64,000 nt of DNA from Pseudomonadota bacterium (GCA_023433925.1 JAEYTO010000007.1:13077-77076), one strand, 5' to 3'; shown: positions 55,406 to 64,000, numbered from the stretch's first letter. A program made the numbers and translations. Notes: a model not told the origin generated them from the sequence alone.

Positions 55406-58045
55406 ATGAAGGCCAACGAGATTCGCCAGAAGTTCCTCGAATATTTCAAGCGCCAGGGCCACGAGATCGTGGCTTCCTCGGGCCTGGTGCCCAAGGACGA
55501 CCCGAGCCTCCTGTTCACCAACGCGGGCATGGTCCAGTTCAAGAAGGTCTTCCTGGGCCAGGAGAAGCGCGCCTACAACCGCGCCACGACCTCCCAGAAG
55601 TGCCTGCGCGTGGGCGGCAAGCACAACGACCTGGAGAACGTGGGCCGCACGGCGCGCCACCACACCTTCTTCGAGATGCTCGGCAACTTCTCCTTCGGCG
55701 ACTACTTCAAGGCCGAGGCCATCCGCTTCGCCTGGGAGTTCCTGACCGAGGAGCTCAAGCTGCCCAAGGAGCGCCTGTACGTCACGGTCTTCCGCGACGA
55801 CGACGAGGCCGAGGAGCTGTGGCGGAAGGTCGCCGGCGTCTCCAAGGACAGGATTTACCGCCTGGGCGAGAAGGACAACTTCTGGTCCATGGGCGACACC
55901 GGCCCCTGCGGCCCGTGCTCCGAGATCCTCATCGACCAGGGCAGCCACATGAGCTGCGGCCTCCAGTGCGGCATCGGCAAGTGCGACTGCGACCGCTTCC
56001 TGGAGATCTGGAACCTGGTCTTCATGCAGTACGACCAGGCCGAGGGCGGCGTGCGCGTGCCCCTGCCCAGGCCGTCCATCGACACGGGCATGGGCCTGGA
56101 GCGCATCTCGGCCGTGGTCCAGGGCGTGTTCTCCAACTACGACACGGACCTCTTCCAGCAGCTCATCCAGCACACGGCCAACCTGTCCGGCGTGAAGTAC
56201 CGGGCCGGCGAGGAATCCGACACGGCCCTGCGCGTCATCGCCGACCATGCGCGCTCCGCCGCGTTCATGATCACCGACGGCATCCTGCCCTCCAACGAGG
56301 GCCGGGGCTACGTCCTGCGCCGGCTCATCCGCCGCGCCTTCCGCTTCGGCCGGCTCATCGGCCTGCGCGACCCGTTCCTGCACACGGTCTGCGCCGAGGT
56401 CGTGGAGGCCATGAGCGAGGCCTTCCCCGAGCTTCGCGACAACAGCGCCTTCATGATCCGCGTGGTCAGGGAGGAGGAGGAGCGCTTCGGCCAGACCCTG
56501 GACAAGGGCCTGGAGATCCTGGAGGAGGAGCTGAGCAGGCTCACGGCCGCCGGCGGCAAGGCCATCTCGGGCGAGTTCGCCTTCCGGCTCCACGACACCT
56601 TCGGCTTCCCCCTGGACATCGTCAACGACATCGCCGAGAAGCGCGGCTTCGGCGTGGACGAGCCCGGCTACAAGGCCTGCATGGCCGAGCAGAAGGAGCG
56701 CGCCAAGAAGGCCTGGAAGGGCAGCGGCGAGACCGATGTCGCCGGCCGCTTCCACGACCTGCTCGCCGCCGGCCTGACCAACGACTTCGTGGGCTACGAG
56801 GCCGTCGAGGCCGAGAGCCGCGTGGTGACCCTGCTAGATGGGCACGGCAAGCCGGCCACGCGCATCACCCAGGGCCACGGCGGCTGGGCCGTGTTCGCCG
56901 AGACGCCCTTCTACGGCGAGTCCGGCGGCCAGGAAGGCGACCAGGGCAGCGTGTCCACCATGACCGGCGAGGTCGAGGTGCACGACACGCTCAAGCCCTC
57001 GCCGAACCTGACCGTGCACAAGGTCTTCGTCACCGAGGGCGAGCTGCTCGTGGACCAGTCCGCCAGGCTCGCGGTGGACGTCGAGCGGCGCATGGCCACG
57101 GCGCGCAACCACACGACCACCCACCTCCTCCAGGCCGCCCTGCGCAAGGTGCTCGGCGATCACGTCAAGCAGTCCGGCTCCCTGGTCGGCCCGGAGCGCC
57201 TGCGCTTCGACTTCACGCACATCTCGGCCCTGACGCCCGCCGAGCTGCGCGCCGTGGAGGACGAGGTCAACCGCTCCATCCTCTCGGCCCTGCCCGTGAC
57301 CCGCGAGTACCTGAGCCAGCAACAGGCCATCACCAAGGGCGCCACGGCCCTGTTCGGCGAGAAGTACGGCGAGACCGTCTGCGTGGTCGAGGTGCCCGGC
57401 GTGTCCATGGAGCTGTGCGGCGGCACGCACCTGAGCTCCACGGGCCAGGCCGGCCTGTTCGTCATCCTCTCCGAGTCGGGCGTGGCCGCGGGCGTGCGGC
57501 GCATCGAGGCCGCCACGGGCCTCAACGCCCTGTCCCTGTACCAGGCCCAGCGCGACGAGCTGAACGAGGCCGGAGCGCTGCTCAAGGCCCGGCCCGGCGA
57601 AATCACCGGCCGCATCCAGACCCTCCAGAAGGAGATCAAGGCCCACGTCAAGGACAAGGAGCAGCTCCAGGCCAAGCTCCTGTCCGGCGAGAGCCGCAAC
57701 ATCATGGACGAAGTCCGGGATGTCGGCGGGATCAAGCTGCTCGCCGTCAAGGCCGACGTGCCCAACGTGAAGGTCCTGCGCGAGCAGATGGACGACATCC
57801 GCTCCAAGCTGCCCTCGGGCATCGCCTGCCTCGCCGCGCCCCAGGAGGACGGCAAGGTCGCGCTCATCCTCTACGTGTCCAAGGACCTGCACGGCCGCTT
57901 CACGGCCGGCGGGCTCATCAAGGACGTGGCGGCCGAGGTCGGCGGCTCGGGCGGCGGACGGCCCGACCTGGCCCAGGCCGGCGGGACCAAGCCCGAGGGC
58001 ATCGAGGCGGCGTTCAAGAAGCTGAATGAGTTGGTGGCGGGATAG
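55406..58045 (+). CDS. alaS: Alanyl-tRNA synthetase
   Basis: The 879-residue class II synthetase has the N-terminal catalytic core (IRQKFLEYFKRQGHEIVASSGLVPKDDPSLLFTNAGMVQFK split by motif 1, RHHTFFEMLGNFSFGDYFK motif 2, GMGLERISAV motif 3), the editing domain with ARNHTTTHLLQAALRKVLG and ELCGGTHLSSTGQ metal motifs, and the C-terminal C-Ala domain rich in Gly (VGGSGGGRPDLAQAGG). I start at ATG 55406 (MKANEIRQKF) after AAGGAG. Length is normal. Confidence 0.97.
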   Translation: MKANEIRQKFLEYFKRQGHEIVASSGLVPKDDPSLLFTNAGMVQFKKVFLGQEKRAYNRATTSQKCLRVGGKHNDLENVGRTARHHTFFEMLGNFSFGDYFKAEAIRFAWEFLTEELKLPKERLYVTVFRDDDEAEELWRKVAGVSKDRIYRLGEKDNFWSMGDTGPCGPCSEILIDQGSHMSCGLQCGIGKCDCDRFLEIWNLVFMQYDQAEGGVRVPLPRPSIDTGMGLERISAVVQGVFSNYDTDLFQQLIQHTANLSGVKYRAGEESDTALRVIADHARSAAFMITDGILPSNEGRGYVLRRLIRRAFRFGRLIGLRDPFLHTVCAEVVEAMSEAFPELRDNSAFMIRVVREEEERFGQTLDKGLEILEEELSRLTAAGGKAISGEFAFRLHDTFGFPLDIVNDIAEKRGFGVDEPGYKACMAEQKERAKKAWKGSGETDVAGRFHDLLAAGLTNDFVGYEAVEAESRVVTLLDGHGKPATRITQGHGGWAVFAETPFYGESGGQEGDQGSVSTMTGEVEVHDTLKPSPNLTVHKVFVTEGELLVDQSARLAVDVERRMATARNHTTTHLLQAALRKVLGDHVKQSGSLVGPERLRFDFTHISALTPAELRAVEDEVNRSILSALPVTREYLSQQQAITKGATALFGEKYGETVCVVEVPGVSMELCGGTHLSSTGQAGLFVILSESGVAAGVRRIEAATGLNALSLYQAQRDELNEAGALLKARPGEITGRIQTLQKEIKAHVKDKEQLQAKLLSGESRNIMDEVRDVGGIKLLAVKADVPNVKVLREQMDDIRSKLPSGIACLAAPQEDGKVALILYVSKDLHGRFTAGGLIKDVAAEVGGSGGGRPDLAQAGGTKPEGIEAAFKKLNELVAG

Positions 58046-58058
58046 GAGAAAGCATAAC

Positions 58059-58182
58059 AGCCTGTTGAAAAACAGGCTGAGAGGGCCAGGATGGCCCGCC
58101 GGATGCGCAGCATCCGTAAGCAATGCTTGAGCTTTGCTCAAGCATTGCGAAGTTGAAAAAAGCCAGGACGGCTTTTTTCAAC
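58059..58182 (+). repeat. Family A multi-hairpin repeat, copy 2 (five perfect hairpins)
   Basis: Five hairpins lie in a row with perfect stems: AGCCTGTT/AACAGGCT (58059-58078), GGGCC-AGGAT-GGCCC (58083-58097), CGGATGC/GCATCCG (58100-58116), GCAATGCTTGAGC/GCTCAAGCATTGC (58120-58148), and a 13-base stem GTTGAAAAAAGCC / GGCTTTTTTCAAC with loop AGGAC (58152-58182). It begins 13 bases after the alaS stop and could end that transcript. The homologous element is 4175-4300. Confidence 0.85.
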
Positions 58183-58281
58183 AGTCTGATAAGAGAACCG
58201 GGAAAGGGCGCTGCCCTCTCCCGGCAGGGGCCACGGGCCCCTGCCCGTATGGGTGGGAGTGAGGCGGAGGCGGGGAATATG

Positions 58282-59043
58282 TCAGGCCTGCCGCGCGCCC
58301 CACAGGGCCGCGCCGAGCGCGCCGACCGTGTCCGGCTCCTCGGGCGCGAGGATCTCGCCCGGCAGGGCCTCGCGCAGGAGCCCGACCATGCACGGGTTGC
58401 GCGCCACGCCGCCCGCGAACAGGAGCGGAAAGGCCAGCCCCACGCGGCCCAGCATGCTCAGGGTGCGCTTGGCCACGGCGCGGTGCAGGGCCAGGGCGAT
58501 GTTCTCGGGCCGCTCGCCCCTGGCCATGAGCGAGGTGGCCTCGGTCTCGGCGAAGACCGTGCACATGCTGCCGATCCGCACGTCCCCGCCGCCCCGGCAG
58601 GCGAAAGCCCCGAACTCCTCGATGGGCACCTGGAAGGCCGTGGCCATGAACTCCAGGAACTTGCCCGTGCCGGCGGCGCAGCGGTCGTTCATCTCGAACC
58701 TGCCGACCTTGCCGTCGGGCAGGAGCGCGATGGCCTTGGTGTCCTGGCCGCCGATGTCGAGCACCGTGCGCGCCTCGGGGTGCAGGTGATGCGCGCCCAG
58801 GCCGTAGGCCTTGATCTCGGTCAGCGTGCGCACGGGCAGGCCCAGGCCCGCGCCCTCCACGAGCCCTCGGCCGTAGCCCGTGGCCACGAGCAGATCGAGC
58901 TTGCCGGGCGCGGCGGAGAGTACTCGCCGCGCCTGGCCCAGCGGATCGAAGGTCGTGGCCGCGCGCGCCCTGTGGACCACCGCGCCGTTGTCGAGCACGA
59001 CAAGCTCGATGGAGCGCGAGCCGATGTCGATGCCAGCGAGCAT
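58282..59043 (-). CDS. Dehydratase activator ATPase (BadF/BcrA/HgdC type, YjiL-like)
   Basis: The 253-residue ASKHA-fold ATPase has GIDIGSRSIELVVLD (phosphate loop 1), VLDIGGQDTKAI (phosphate 2) and the two cysteines that hold a [4Fe-4S] cluster across a dimer: Cys122 in NDRCAAGTG and Cys161 in GSMCTVFAETE. It should use ATP to push low-potential electrons into the partner encoded just upstream. ATG 59043 lies two bases after the partner's stop. Confidence 0.92.
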   Translation of the reverse strand: MLAGIDIGSRSIELVVLDNGAVVHRARAATTFDPLGQARRVLSAAPGKLDLLVATGYGRGLVEGAGLGLPVRTLTEIKAYGLGAHHLHPEARTVLDIGGQDTKAIALLPDGKVGRFEMNDRCAAGTGKFLEFMATAFQVPIEEFGAFACRGGGDVRIGSMCTVFAETEATSLMARGERPENIALALHRAVAKRTLSMLGRVGLAFPLLFAGGVARNPCMVGLLREALPGEILAPEEPDTVGALGAALWGARQA

Positions 59044-59045
59044 AT

Positions 59046-60317
59046 CTACTTGAACATCTCCACGAAGGCTTCCACGCGAGTCTTGAGCTGGCCCACGTCC
59101 TCCATGGAGTAGTCGGTCTCGATGGAGAGCATGGGGATGCCCGCGTCCCGGAGCGCCTTGTCGACCTTGATGGATTCGTGGGCGTAGGGCTGGCAGAACA
59201 GCAAGCCGTAATGGATCACGCCGTCGGCCTTGGAGTCCCTGGCGAGCTGGACGATGTTGTCCAGCCGCTCGTCGTTGGGCGTGAAGGTCGCGCAGTCGAT
59301 CTTCAGGTAGCGCTCGGCGATGGCGTCGAGCATGCCCTCCAGGGTCTCGGCCGACTCGTCCACGAGGTCGCGGCTGTTGCGCGTGCCGATGCAGGACTCC
59401 TCGGCCACGATGACCGCGCCCGAGGACTCGATGATATAGGGCAGCTTCCAGTTGGGCACGGCCATGGGACAGCCCGAGAGCATGAGCCTCGGCGCGGTCC
59501 TGGGCGCCACGCCCTGGCCCTTGGCGATGCGCGCCTCGATCTCGTCGCACAGCTCCTCGATCTTGGCCGTGAAGCGCACGGGATCGTCGTAGAAGCTGAT
59601 CTGGTTGACCAGCAGCACGTCGCGGCCCGAGATGGGCGCGGGCTCGGCCGTGCGCAGGCGGTTGAGCCGCTGAAGGGCGCGGCGCTTGGCGTTGACCGTC
59701 TTGATGGCCGCAGCGAGCTTGTCCGCCGTGATGGTCTTGCCCGTGAGCTTCTCGACGACCTGCTTGTAGCGCAGCACCTCGGCCTTCCAAAGCGCGCGGT
59801 CGTGGGCGTCCTTCTTCTGGGGCACTTCCATGACGTGGATGGGAGCGAGTTCGCCGAGCTGCTCGTAGGCCTTTTTCTTGCCGTCGCAGGTCGTCTCGCC
59901 CACGAGCAGGTCGCAGGACTCGATGAACGGGCACAGGCGCGCGAGCTTGAAGCCCATGAAGGACTTGATGAGCGCGCACGTGTTGCGCGGCACGAGCTGT
60001 TCGGCCAGCTCGGCGCCGGCCTCCGCGCCCGAGCACAGACCCACCTGCACGGCCTCGGCGGCAAGCGTCAGCTCCTCTGGCACGAACACGCAGAACGTGC
60101 CGATGATCTTGCGGCCGGCGGCCTTGGCGTCCTGCAATTCCTTGATGCGCAGGCCGTGGACCTCCGAGAGCACGAAATCCAGGTACTCCGCGCCCTTGAG
60201 CCGCCCCTCCTGCGACAGGTAGATGTCGCCGTAGAACTTGCCCAGGACCTGGAGCAGCCCGTCATGAGCATCCAGGTCGAGGTTCAGCCGTTCCCACATG
60301 TCCCGGTATTGGGTCAT
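59046..60317 (-). CDS. 2-Hydroxyacyl-CoA dehydratase family/double-cubane-cluster-type protein (YjiM-like)
   Basis: The 423-residue protein belongs to the HgdB/FldC-related family. Cysteines at 76, 95, 114, 129, 135 and 144 (GTFCVFVP, VGLCSGAE, RNTCALIKS, LCPFIESC, ETTCDGKKK) and later MLSGCPM, EESCIGT and LLFCQPY provide cluster ligands. As a single subunit paired with one activator it resembles the double-cubane-cluster proteins, which reduce small molecules such as acetylene in vitro, more than two-subunit dehydratases. The physiological substrate is unknown. No CoA-transferase or acyl-CoA gene lies nearby, which supports that reading. Confidence 0.87.
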   Translation of the reverse strand: MTQYRDMWERLNLDLDAHDGLLQVLGKFYGDIYLSQEGRLKGAEYLDFVLSEVHGLRIKELQDAKAAGRKIIGTFCVFVPEELTLAAEAVQVGLCSGAEAGAELAEQLVPRNTCALIKSFMGFKLARLCPFIESCDLLVGETTCDGKKKAYEQLGELAPIHVMEVPQKKDAHDRALWKAEVLRYKQVVEKLTGKTITADKLAAAIKTVNAKRRALQRLNRLRTAEPAPISGRDVLLVNQISFYDDPVRFTAKIEELCDEIEARIAKGQGVAPRTAPRLMLSGCPMAVPNWKLPYIIESSGAVIVAEESCIGTRNSRDLVDESAETLEGMLDAIAERYLKIDCATFTPNDERLDNIVQLARDSKADGVIHYGLLFCQPYAHESIKVDKALRDAGIPMLSIETDYSMEDVGQLKTRVEAFVEMFK

Positions 60318-60906
60318 GGCATGCGCTCCTTCAGGCGTGTCGGTTTCTTGAAAATGATTGGGCTATCTATGCTGGAGAGCGGCAGGTGGAGCAAATCGTT
60401 TGTATTGATGGACGCAAGATCCAGCTATCAGAGCTGCCAATATTTTTGGAGGGCCGCAGACCCTGAGCGGTTCACCCGCGCAGACGGCGGATACGGGGAT
60501 CGCCCAGTCCCCAAAGGGGCTTGTCGACCACGCCCGCGCAAGGCTCTTGGGGCAAGTCGCCGATTCTGCTATAATAAGGATTGATCCGATTGCGAATGGT
60601 TTCGACGCGCGGCCGATGCTCCGCTTGAGCCGGAGCGTGGCCGACGCAACGCAAAAAATCACGAAACAAAGCCATTTGACCACTTAGCCTTACGGACTCA
60701 AGGGCTGCGGGGGAATCAGACTGGTGAGGAAACCGCCCTTCCCCTGGTCCCCCTGACAGGAGAGCCTTGCCGGGAAAAAGCCCTGCCAGGCCATCCGTGG
60801 CAGGTAGCTGCTTGCAAACGAAGTGTGGGTTCCAAAGGCCCTCGGCCCTTGGCGGGAGAGAGCCCGAGAGAGGGCGCGGAGCCCTCTCTCGGTATTGGCT
60901 TTGGTT
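60318..60906. other. Intergenic stretch with family B hairpin; no supported gene
   Basis: This 589-base stretch is lower in G+C in its first half. A 67-residue minus-strand frame (60472-60675, MALFRDFLRCVGHAPAQAEHR...) lacks a ribosome site and is not accepted as a gene. Near 60820-60893 is a family B copy: GTGGGTTCCAAAGGCC ... then CCGAGAGAGGGC (60864-60875) paired perfectly with GCCCTCTCTCGG (60881-60892), the same stem as after speD. It lies beside the stop of the next minus-strand gene and could be its terminator. Confidence 0.6.
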
Positions 60907-61485
60907 TTACACGGCGCAGGACAGGATGCAGCCCGGCGCGGACGAGGGGCGCAGGCTCTCGGCATAGGCGGCCTGACCGCGCCGGCCACGCAGCAGGCTG
61001 TCGAGGGAATCCCGGGCATCCCGGTCGGCGTCGGCGGCTTGGCCCAGGAGCGCGTCGGCCATGCGCTGGCGGGCGCGGGCGAAGAGGCTTGGCGTGAAGG
61101 CGGCTGTCTGGAGAGTGACGCCCGCCTGGGCGGCCTGGGCGCTCTGGACGGTCTGGACCGGCGACTTGACTTGCGCCGTGTCAGCCGGCGCTTGGGGCCT
61201 GTCGCCGACGGCGCGCGTCCGGGGGGCGGCCTGGGGAGTGGCTTGGGAGGCGCTCCGGGCGGCGCTTGCCGCTTCGGGCTCGGCCTGGGCGGCCTGTCCG
61301 CCGAAGCTCAGACTCGTGGATGAGTAGCGGATGCCGAGCTTGCCCAGGCGCAGGCCCACGCTGCTGCGGCGCACCGAGCCCTGGGCGGCCATGTCCTTGA
61401 GGGCCGCGCGGGCGCGCCTGAGCGCTTCATCAGGACCCGGGCGCAGGACGTGCGCATATGGGGTGTCGGAGAACCGGACCAGCAT
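60907..61485 (-). CDS. Hypothetical protein, Ala/Gln-rich, low complexity centre
   Basis: The 192-residue product starts at ATG 61485 after a good CTGGAGG site. The N-terminal part (MLVRFSDTPYAHVL ... ALRRARAALKDMAAQGSVRRSSVGLRLGKLGIRYSS) looks folded; residues 60-125 are Ala/Gln/Pro-rich; the C-terminal part (SLFARARQRMADALLGQAADADRDARDSLDSLLRGRRG) is helical. I recognise no family. No signal peptide or membrane segment is seen. Its strand faces the divergent nfnA gene. Confidence 0.6.
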   Translation of the reverse strand: MLVRFSDTPYAHVLRPGPDEALRRARAALKDMAAQGSVRRSSVGLRLGKLGIRYSSTSLSFGGQAAQAEPEAASAARSASQATPQAAPRTRAVGDRPQAPADTAQVKSPVQTVQSAQAAQAGVTLQTAAFTPSLFARARQRMADALLGQAADADRDARDSLDSLLRGRRGQAAYAESLRPSSAPGCILSCAV

Positions 61486-61697
61486 GCGGCCTCCAGGGCC
61501 TTGTCCATTTTTTCACTACATGCCTTGCGCCTTGCCTGCGGGTGCGTTGGCGGATAAGGTGCCCGCACTCGCTGGCGGCCGAATCCCCTTCTTTTACGGC
61601 ACCGTTTGAAGATTGACAAGCGAGGCAAAAACCCCAACCTTGCAAGACCGGAGCCTTTTCGGGTCATCCGGCCTGCCGCACGCTTATCGGAGCAGCC

Positions 61698-62537
61698 ATG
61701 GCCGCACGCATCATCCGCAAGGAAATCCTCATTCCCGGCCAGACCACCAAGCTCGTCCTCGACGCGCCGCACGTGGCCGCCAAGGCCAAGCCCGGAAACT
61801 TCGTCATCCTGCGCGTCCACGACAAGGGCGAGCGCATCCCGCTGACCATCGCCGACGCCGATCCTGTCGAGGGCAGCATCACCCTGGTCTACCTCGTGCT
61901 CGGCAAGTCCACCTGGCTGCTCAATCAGCTCGAAGTGGGCGACGAGGTCCTCGACCTGTGCGGCCCCCTGGGACGGCCCACGCACATCGAGCCCGGCCCC
62001 GAGACCGTGGTCTGCGTGGGCGGTGGCACCGGCATCGCGGCCATGCACCACATCGCCAAAGGTTTCGCCCTCGCGGGCCACAAGGTCGTGGCGGTCATCG
62101 GCGCGCGCCAGAAGGACCTGCTCCTGTTCGAGTCCGAGCTGCGCTCCTTCTGCCACGATGTCCTCGTGGCCACCAACGACGGCAGCCAAGGCATCAAGGG
62201 CTTCGTGACCGACGCTCTCCGGGGCTACCTGGACGCCAACAAGGACGTGGCCGAGGTCGTGGCCGTCGGGCCGGTGCCCATGATGGAGGCCGTGGCCAAC
62301 CTGACCCGACCCTACGGCGTCAGGACCACGGTCAGCCTCAACTCGATCATGATCGACGGCATCGGCATGTGCGGAGCCTGCCGCGTGAGCGTCGGCGGCA
62401 AGGTCCGCTTCGCCTGCGTGGACGGCCCGGAATTCGACGGCCATCAGGTCGATTTCGCCGAGCTGCGCGAGCGGCTGGGCGCGTACAAGCCCTATGAACT
62501 CAGGTCCTACCAGGAGTGCACCTGCAATCATGGCTGA
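61698..62537 (+). CDS. nfnA: NADH-dependent reduced ferredoxin:NADP oxidoreductase small subunit NfnA (sulfide dehydrogenase-like)
   Basis: The 279-residue subunit has a ferredoxin-reductase-like FAD domain (GNFVILRVHDKGERIPLTIAD with the RxPLT flavin motif), a nucleotide-binding part (VCVGGGTGIAAMHHIAKGF) and a C-terminal [2Fe-2S] site (MCGACRVSVGG ... FACVDGP). With NfnB it should perform flavin-based electron bifurcation between NADH, ferredoxin and NADP. It was earlier called sulfide dehydrogenase in related organisms. GGAG precedes the start, and the 3' end overlaps nfnB by eight bases. Confidence 0.93.
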   Translation: MAARIIRKEILIPGQTTKLVLDAPHVAAKAKPGNFVILRVHDKGERIPLTIADADPVEGSITLVYLVLGKSTWLLNQLEVGDEVLDLCGPLGRPTHIEPGPETVVCVGGGTGIAAMHHIAKGFALAGHKVVAVIGARQKDLLLFESELRSFCHDVLVATNDGSQGIKGFVTDALRGYLDANKDVAEVVAVGPVPMMEAVANLTRPYGVRTTVSLNSIMIDGIGMCGACRVSVGGKVRFACVDGPEFDGHQVDFAELRERLGAYKPYELRSYQECTCNHG

Positions 62538-63978
62538 GAAGAAGACCAAGCAGCCCGCGGCAGCCCGCACGGCCATGCCCGAGCAGCCCGCGGCCGAGCG
62601 CAGGCGCGACTTCTCCGAGGTCACCCTCGGCTACACCCGCGAGCAGGCCCTGGCCGAGGCGGCGCGCTGCCTCCAGTGCAAGAAGCCGGCGTGCGTCCAG
62701 GGCTGCCCCGTGGAGATCCAGATCAAGGACTTCATCGCCGAGCTGGCCAAGGGCGACGTGCGCTCGGCCTACAAGATCATCCGCGAGACCAACAGCCTGC
62801 CCGCGGTCTGCGGCCGGGTCTGCCCCCAGGAGGTCCAGTGCGAAGGCGCCTGTCTGCTGGGCAAGATGAAGGACAAGGCCAGCGGCAAGCTCTGTGAGCC
62901 CGTGGCCATCGGCCGCCTGGAGCGCTTCGTGGCCGACACGTTCGCGGCCGAAAGCGCCTGCGACGAGCTGACCGGCCAGCCCGTGTGCGCCATGGTCCGC
63001 GACGAGCTCAAGGTGGCCTGCATCGGCTCCGGTCCGTCCAGTCTGACCGTGGCCGGCCATCTCTCGGCCTTGGGCGTCAAGGTGACCATCTACGAGGCTC
63101 TGCACGAGCCAGGCGGCGTGCTCGTGTACGGCATTCCCGAGTTTCGCCTGCCCAAGGCCATCGTGCGCCGCGAGATCGAGGCCCTGCGCGGGCAAGGCGT
63201 CGAGATCAAGTGCAACTGGGTCGGCGGCAAGACCGTGGCCGTGCGCGAGCTGCTGGACAACGGCCACCAGGCCGTGTTCATCGGCGTGGGCGCGGGTCTG
63301 CCCAAATTTCTGGGTCTGCCGGGCGAGAACCTCATCGGCGTCTACTCGGCCAACGAGTACCTGACGCGCGTGAACCTCGGCCGGGCCTACGCCCATCCCG
63401 AGTACGACACGCCCGTGGCCCTGGGCCGCGAGGTGGCCGTCATCGGCGGCGGCAACGTGGCCATGGACGCGGCGCGCACGGCCTTGCGCCTGGGAGCCGA
63501 GCGCGTGACCGTGGTCTACCGCCGCACGCGCGAGGAGATGCCCGCCCGCCTGGAGGAGATCCACCACGCCCAGGAGGAGGGCGTGCGCTTCGAGATGCTC
63601 TGCGGTCCCACGGCCTACTTGGGCGACGACAAGCATCGCCTGACCGCCCTGCGCTTGCAGCGCATGGTCCTGGGCGCGCCCGACAAATCCGGCCGCCGCT
63701 GCCCCGAGCCGGTGCCCGGCGACGTGTTCGAGCTGCCCTGCGACCAAGCCATCGTGGCCGTGGGCACCGGCTCCAACCGCATACTCCTCCAGAATACCCC
63801 GGAGCTGGCCCTCAACAAGTGGGGCTACATCACCGTGGACGAGGAGACCGGCGAGACCTCCATCCCCGGCGTCTATGCCGGCGGCGACATCGTCACCGGC
63901 GCGGCCACGGTCATCCTGGCCATGGGCGCCGGCCGCCGCGCGGCCAAGGCCATCGCGAAGAGGCTGGGAATACAGTAA
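62530..63978 (+). CDS. nfnB: NfnB, large subunit (GltD-like) of the bifurcating transhydrogenase
   Basis: The 482-residue product has two N-terminal [4Fe-4S] motifs (RCLQCKKPACVQGCP and VCGRVCPQEVQCEGAC), then the GltD-like pyridine-nucleotide and flavin domains (VACIGSGPSSLTVAGHLSALG, GVLVYGIPEFRLPK, VAVIGGGNVAMDAARTALRLG, and C-terminal GVYAGGDIVTGAATVILAMGAGRRAAKAI). It carries the bifurcating FAD in the family. It alone could be read as a glutamate synthase small subunit, but the adjacent nfnA gene settles the call. ATG 62530 overlaps nfnA. It links the ech ferredoxin economy to NADPH. Confidence 0.93.
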   Translation: MAEKKTKQPAAARTAMPEQPAAERRRDFSEVTLGYTREQALAEAARCLQCKKPACVQGCPVEIQIKDFIAELAKGDVRSAYKIIRETNSLPAVCGRVCPQEVQCEGACLLGKMKDKASGKLCEPVAIGRLERFVADTFAAESACDELTGQPVCAMVRDELKVACIGSGPSSLTVAGHLSALGVKVTIYEALHEPGGVLVYGIPEFRLPKAIVRREIEALRGQGVEIKCNWVGGKTVAVRELLDNGHQAVFIGVGAGLPKFLGLPGENLIGVYSANEYLTRVNLGRAYAHPEYDTPVALGREVAVIGGGNVAMDAARTALRLGAERVTVVYRRTREEMPARLEEIHHAQEEGVRFEMLCGPTAYLGDDKHRLTALRLQRMVLGAPDKSGRRCPEPVPGDVFELPCDQAIVAVGTGSNRILLQNTPELALNKWGYITVDEETGETSIPGVYAGGDIVTGAATVILAMGAGRRAAKAIAKRLGIQ

Positions 63979-63981
63979 GTA

Positions 63982-64000
63982 ATCGGGGGAGGGGAAACCC
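63982..64000 (+). repeat. Start of another family C element, cut by the window end
   Basis: ATCGGGGGAGGGGAAACCC begins three bases after the nfnB stop and matches the outer arm at 50767-50782 and the reversed arm at 50870-50889. A family C element probably continues past the window and may end the nfnAB transcript. Confidence 0.6.

Noticed and set aside
60472..60675. Minus-strand frame of 67 residues before the hypothetical gene
   Set aside because: It reads somewhat like a protein (MALFRDFLRCVGH...) but lacks a ribosome site and any known relative; left as noncoding.
62530..63978. Glutamate synthase small subunit
   Set aside because: The GltD-like domains fit, but the overlapping nfnA gene and the lack of a large GltB subunit make NfnB the better call.

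Overview
The window is a piece of chromosome from a high-G+C, anaerobic deltaproteobacterium, most likely one of the Desulfovibrionaceae. The reasons are a six-subunit Ech-type [NiFe] hydrogenase operon, an NfnAB-type electron-bifurcating transhydrogenase pair, a CobA-HemD fusion (known from sulfate reducers that make haem through sirohaem), a double-cubane-cluster-type dehydratase with its activator, and overall codon use. Genes are dense. No tRNA, rRNA or CRISPR array was recognised.

Positions 0.4-21.8 kb are a regulatory and exopolysaccharide region. A soluble PAS histidine kinase, a membrane-anchored ExeA-like ATPase with a LysM-like tail and a sigma-54-dependent response regulator precede a compact cluster of about 15 kb (6323-21701). 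In order the cluster holds an acetyltransferase, a polysaccharide deacetylase, a Wza-like exporter, a Wzz/GumC-like co-polymerase, a second ExeA-like ATPase with LysM tail, a BY-kinase-like P-loop protein, an initiating sugar transferase with a degenerate GGDEF-like front end, a glycosyltransferase, an O-antigen-ligase/polymerase, a flippase and three more glycosyltransferases. Most neighbours overlap by 4-10 bases, so it looks like one operon; a candidate sigma-54 promoter lies about 190 bases before its first gene. On the other strand, just past the cluster, are a low-G+C methyltransferase and a two-gene operon for a secreted Fn3 protein and a secreted right-handed beta-helix protein. That operon is preceded by a clear c-di-GMP-I (GEMM) riboswitch.

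Positions 26.6-37.4 kb hold housekeeping and signalling genes: speD (with an unusual active site), endonuclease IV, a gamma-glutamylcyclotransferase-like protein, a porin, a large hybrid histidine kinase, a response regulator-cheD pair, a 53-residue membrane protein and an ABM-Old Yellow Enzyme fusion. Positions 37.5-42.7 kb are echABCDEF on the minus strand. From 43.7 kb on come cobA-hemD, purN, an AMMECR1 protein, an IS5-type remnant, rnr, lpxK, a Bax-inhibitor-1 homologue, a Tat-exported hemerythrin-like protein, a PP-loop thiolase-like enzyme, recA, alaS, the double-cubane dehydratase pair, a hypothetical protein and nfnAB.

The spaces between genes carry several families of structured repeats. 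Family A (near 4.2 and 58.1 kb) and family C (a tandem pair at 26.4 kb, one copy at 50.8 kb, one cut by the window end) are strings of hairpins that repeatedly present AGGA in the loop, with compensatory base changes in the stems. Family B is a terminator-like element of about 80-90 bases found at many gene ends. These repeats and the riboswitch-controlled secreted beta-helix operon are the most interesting parts of the window.
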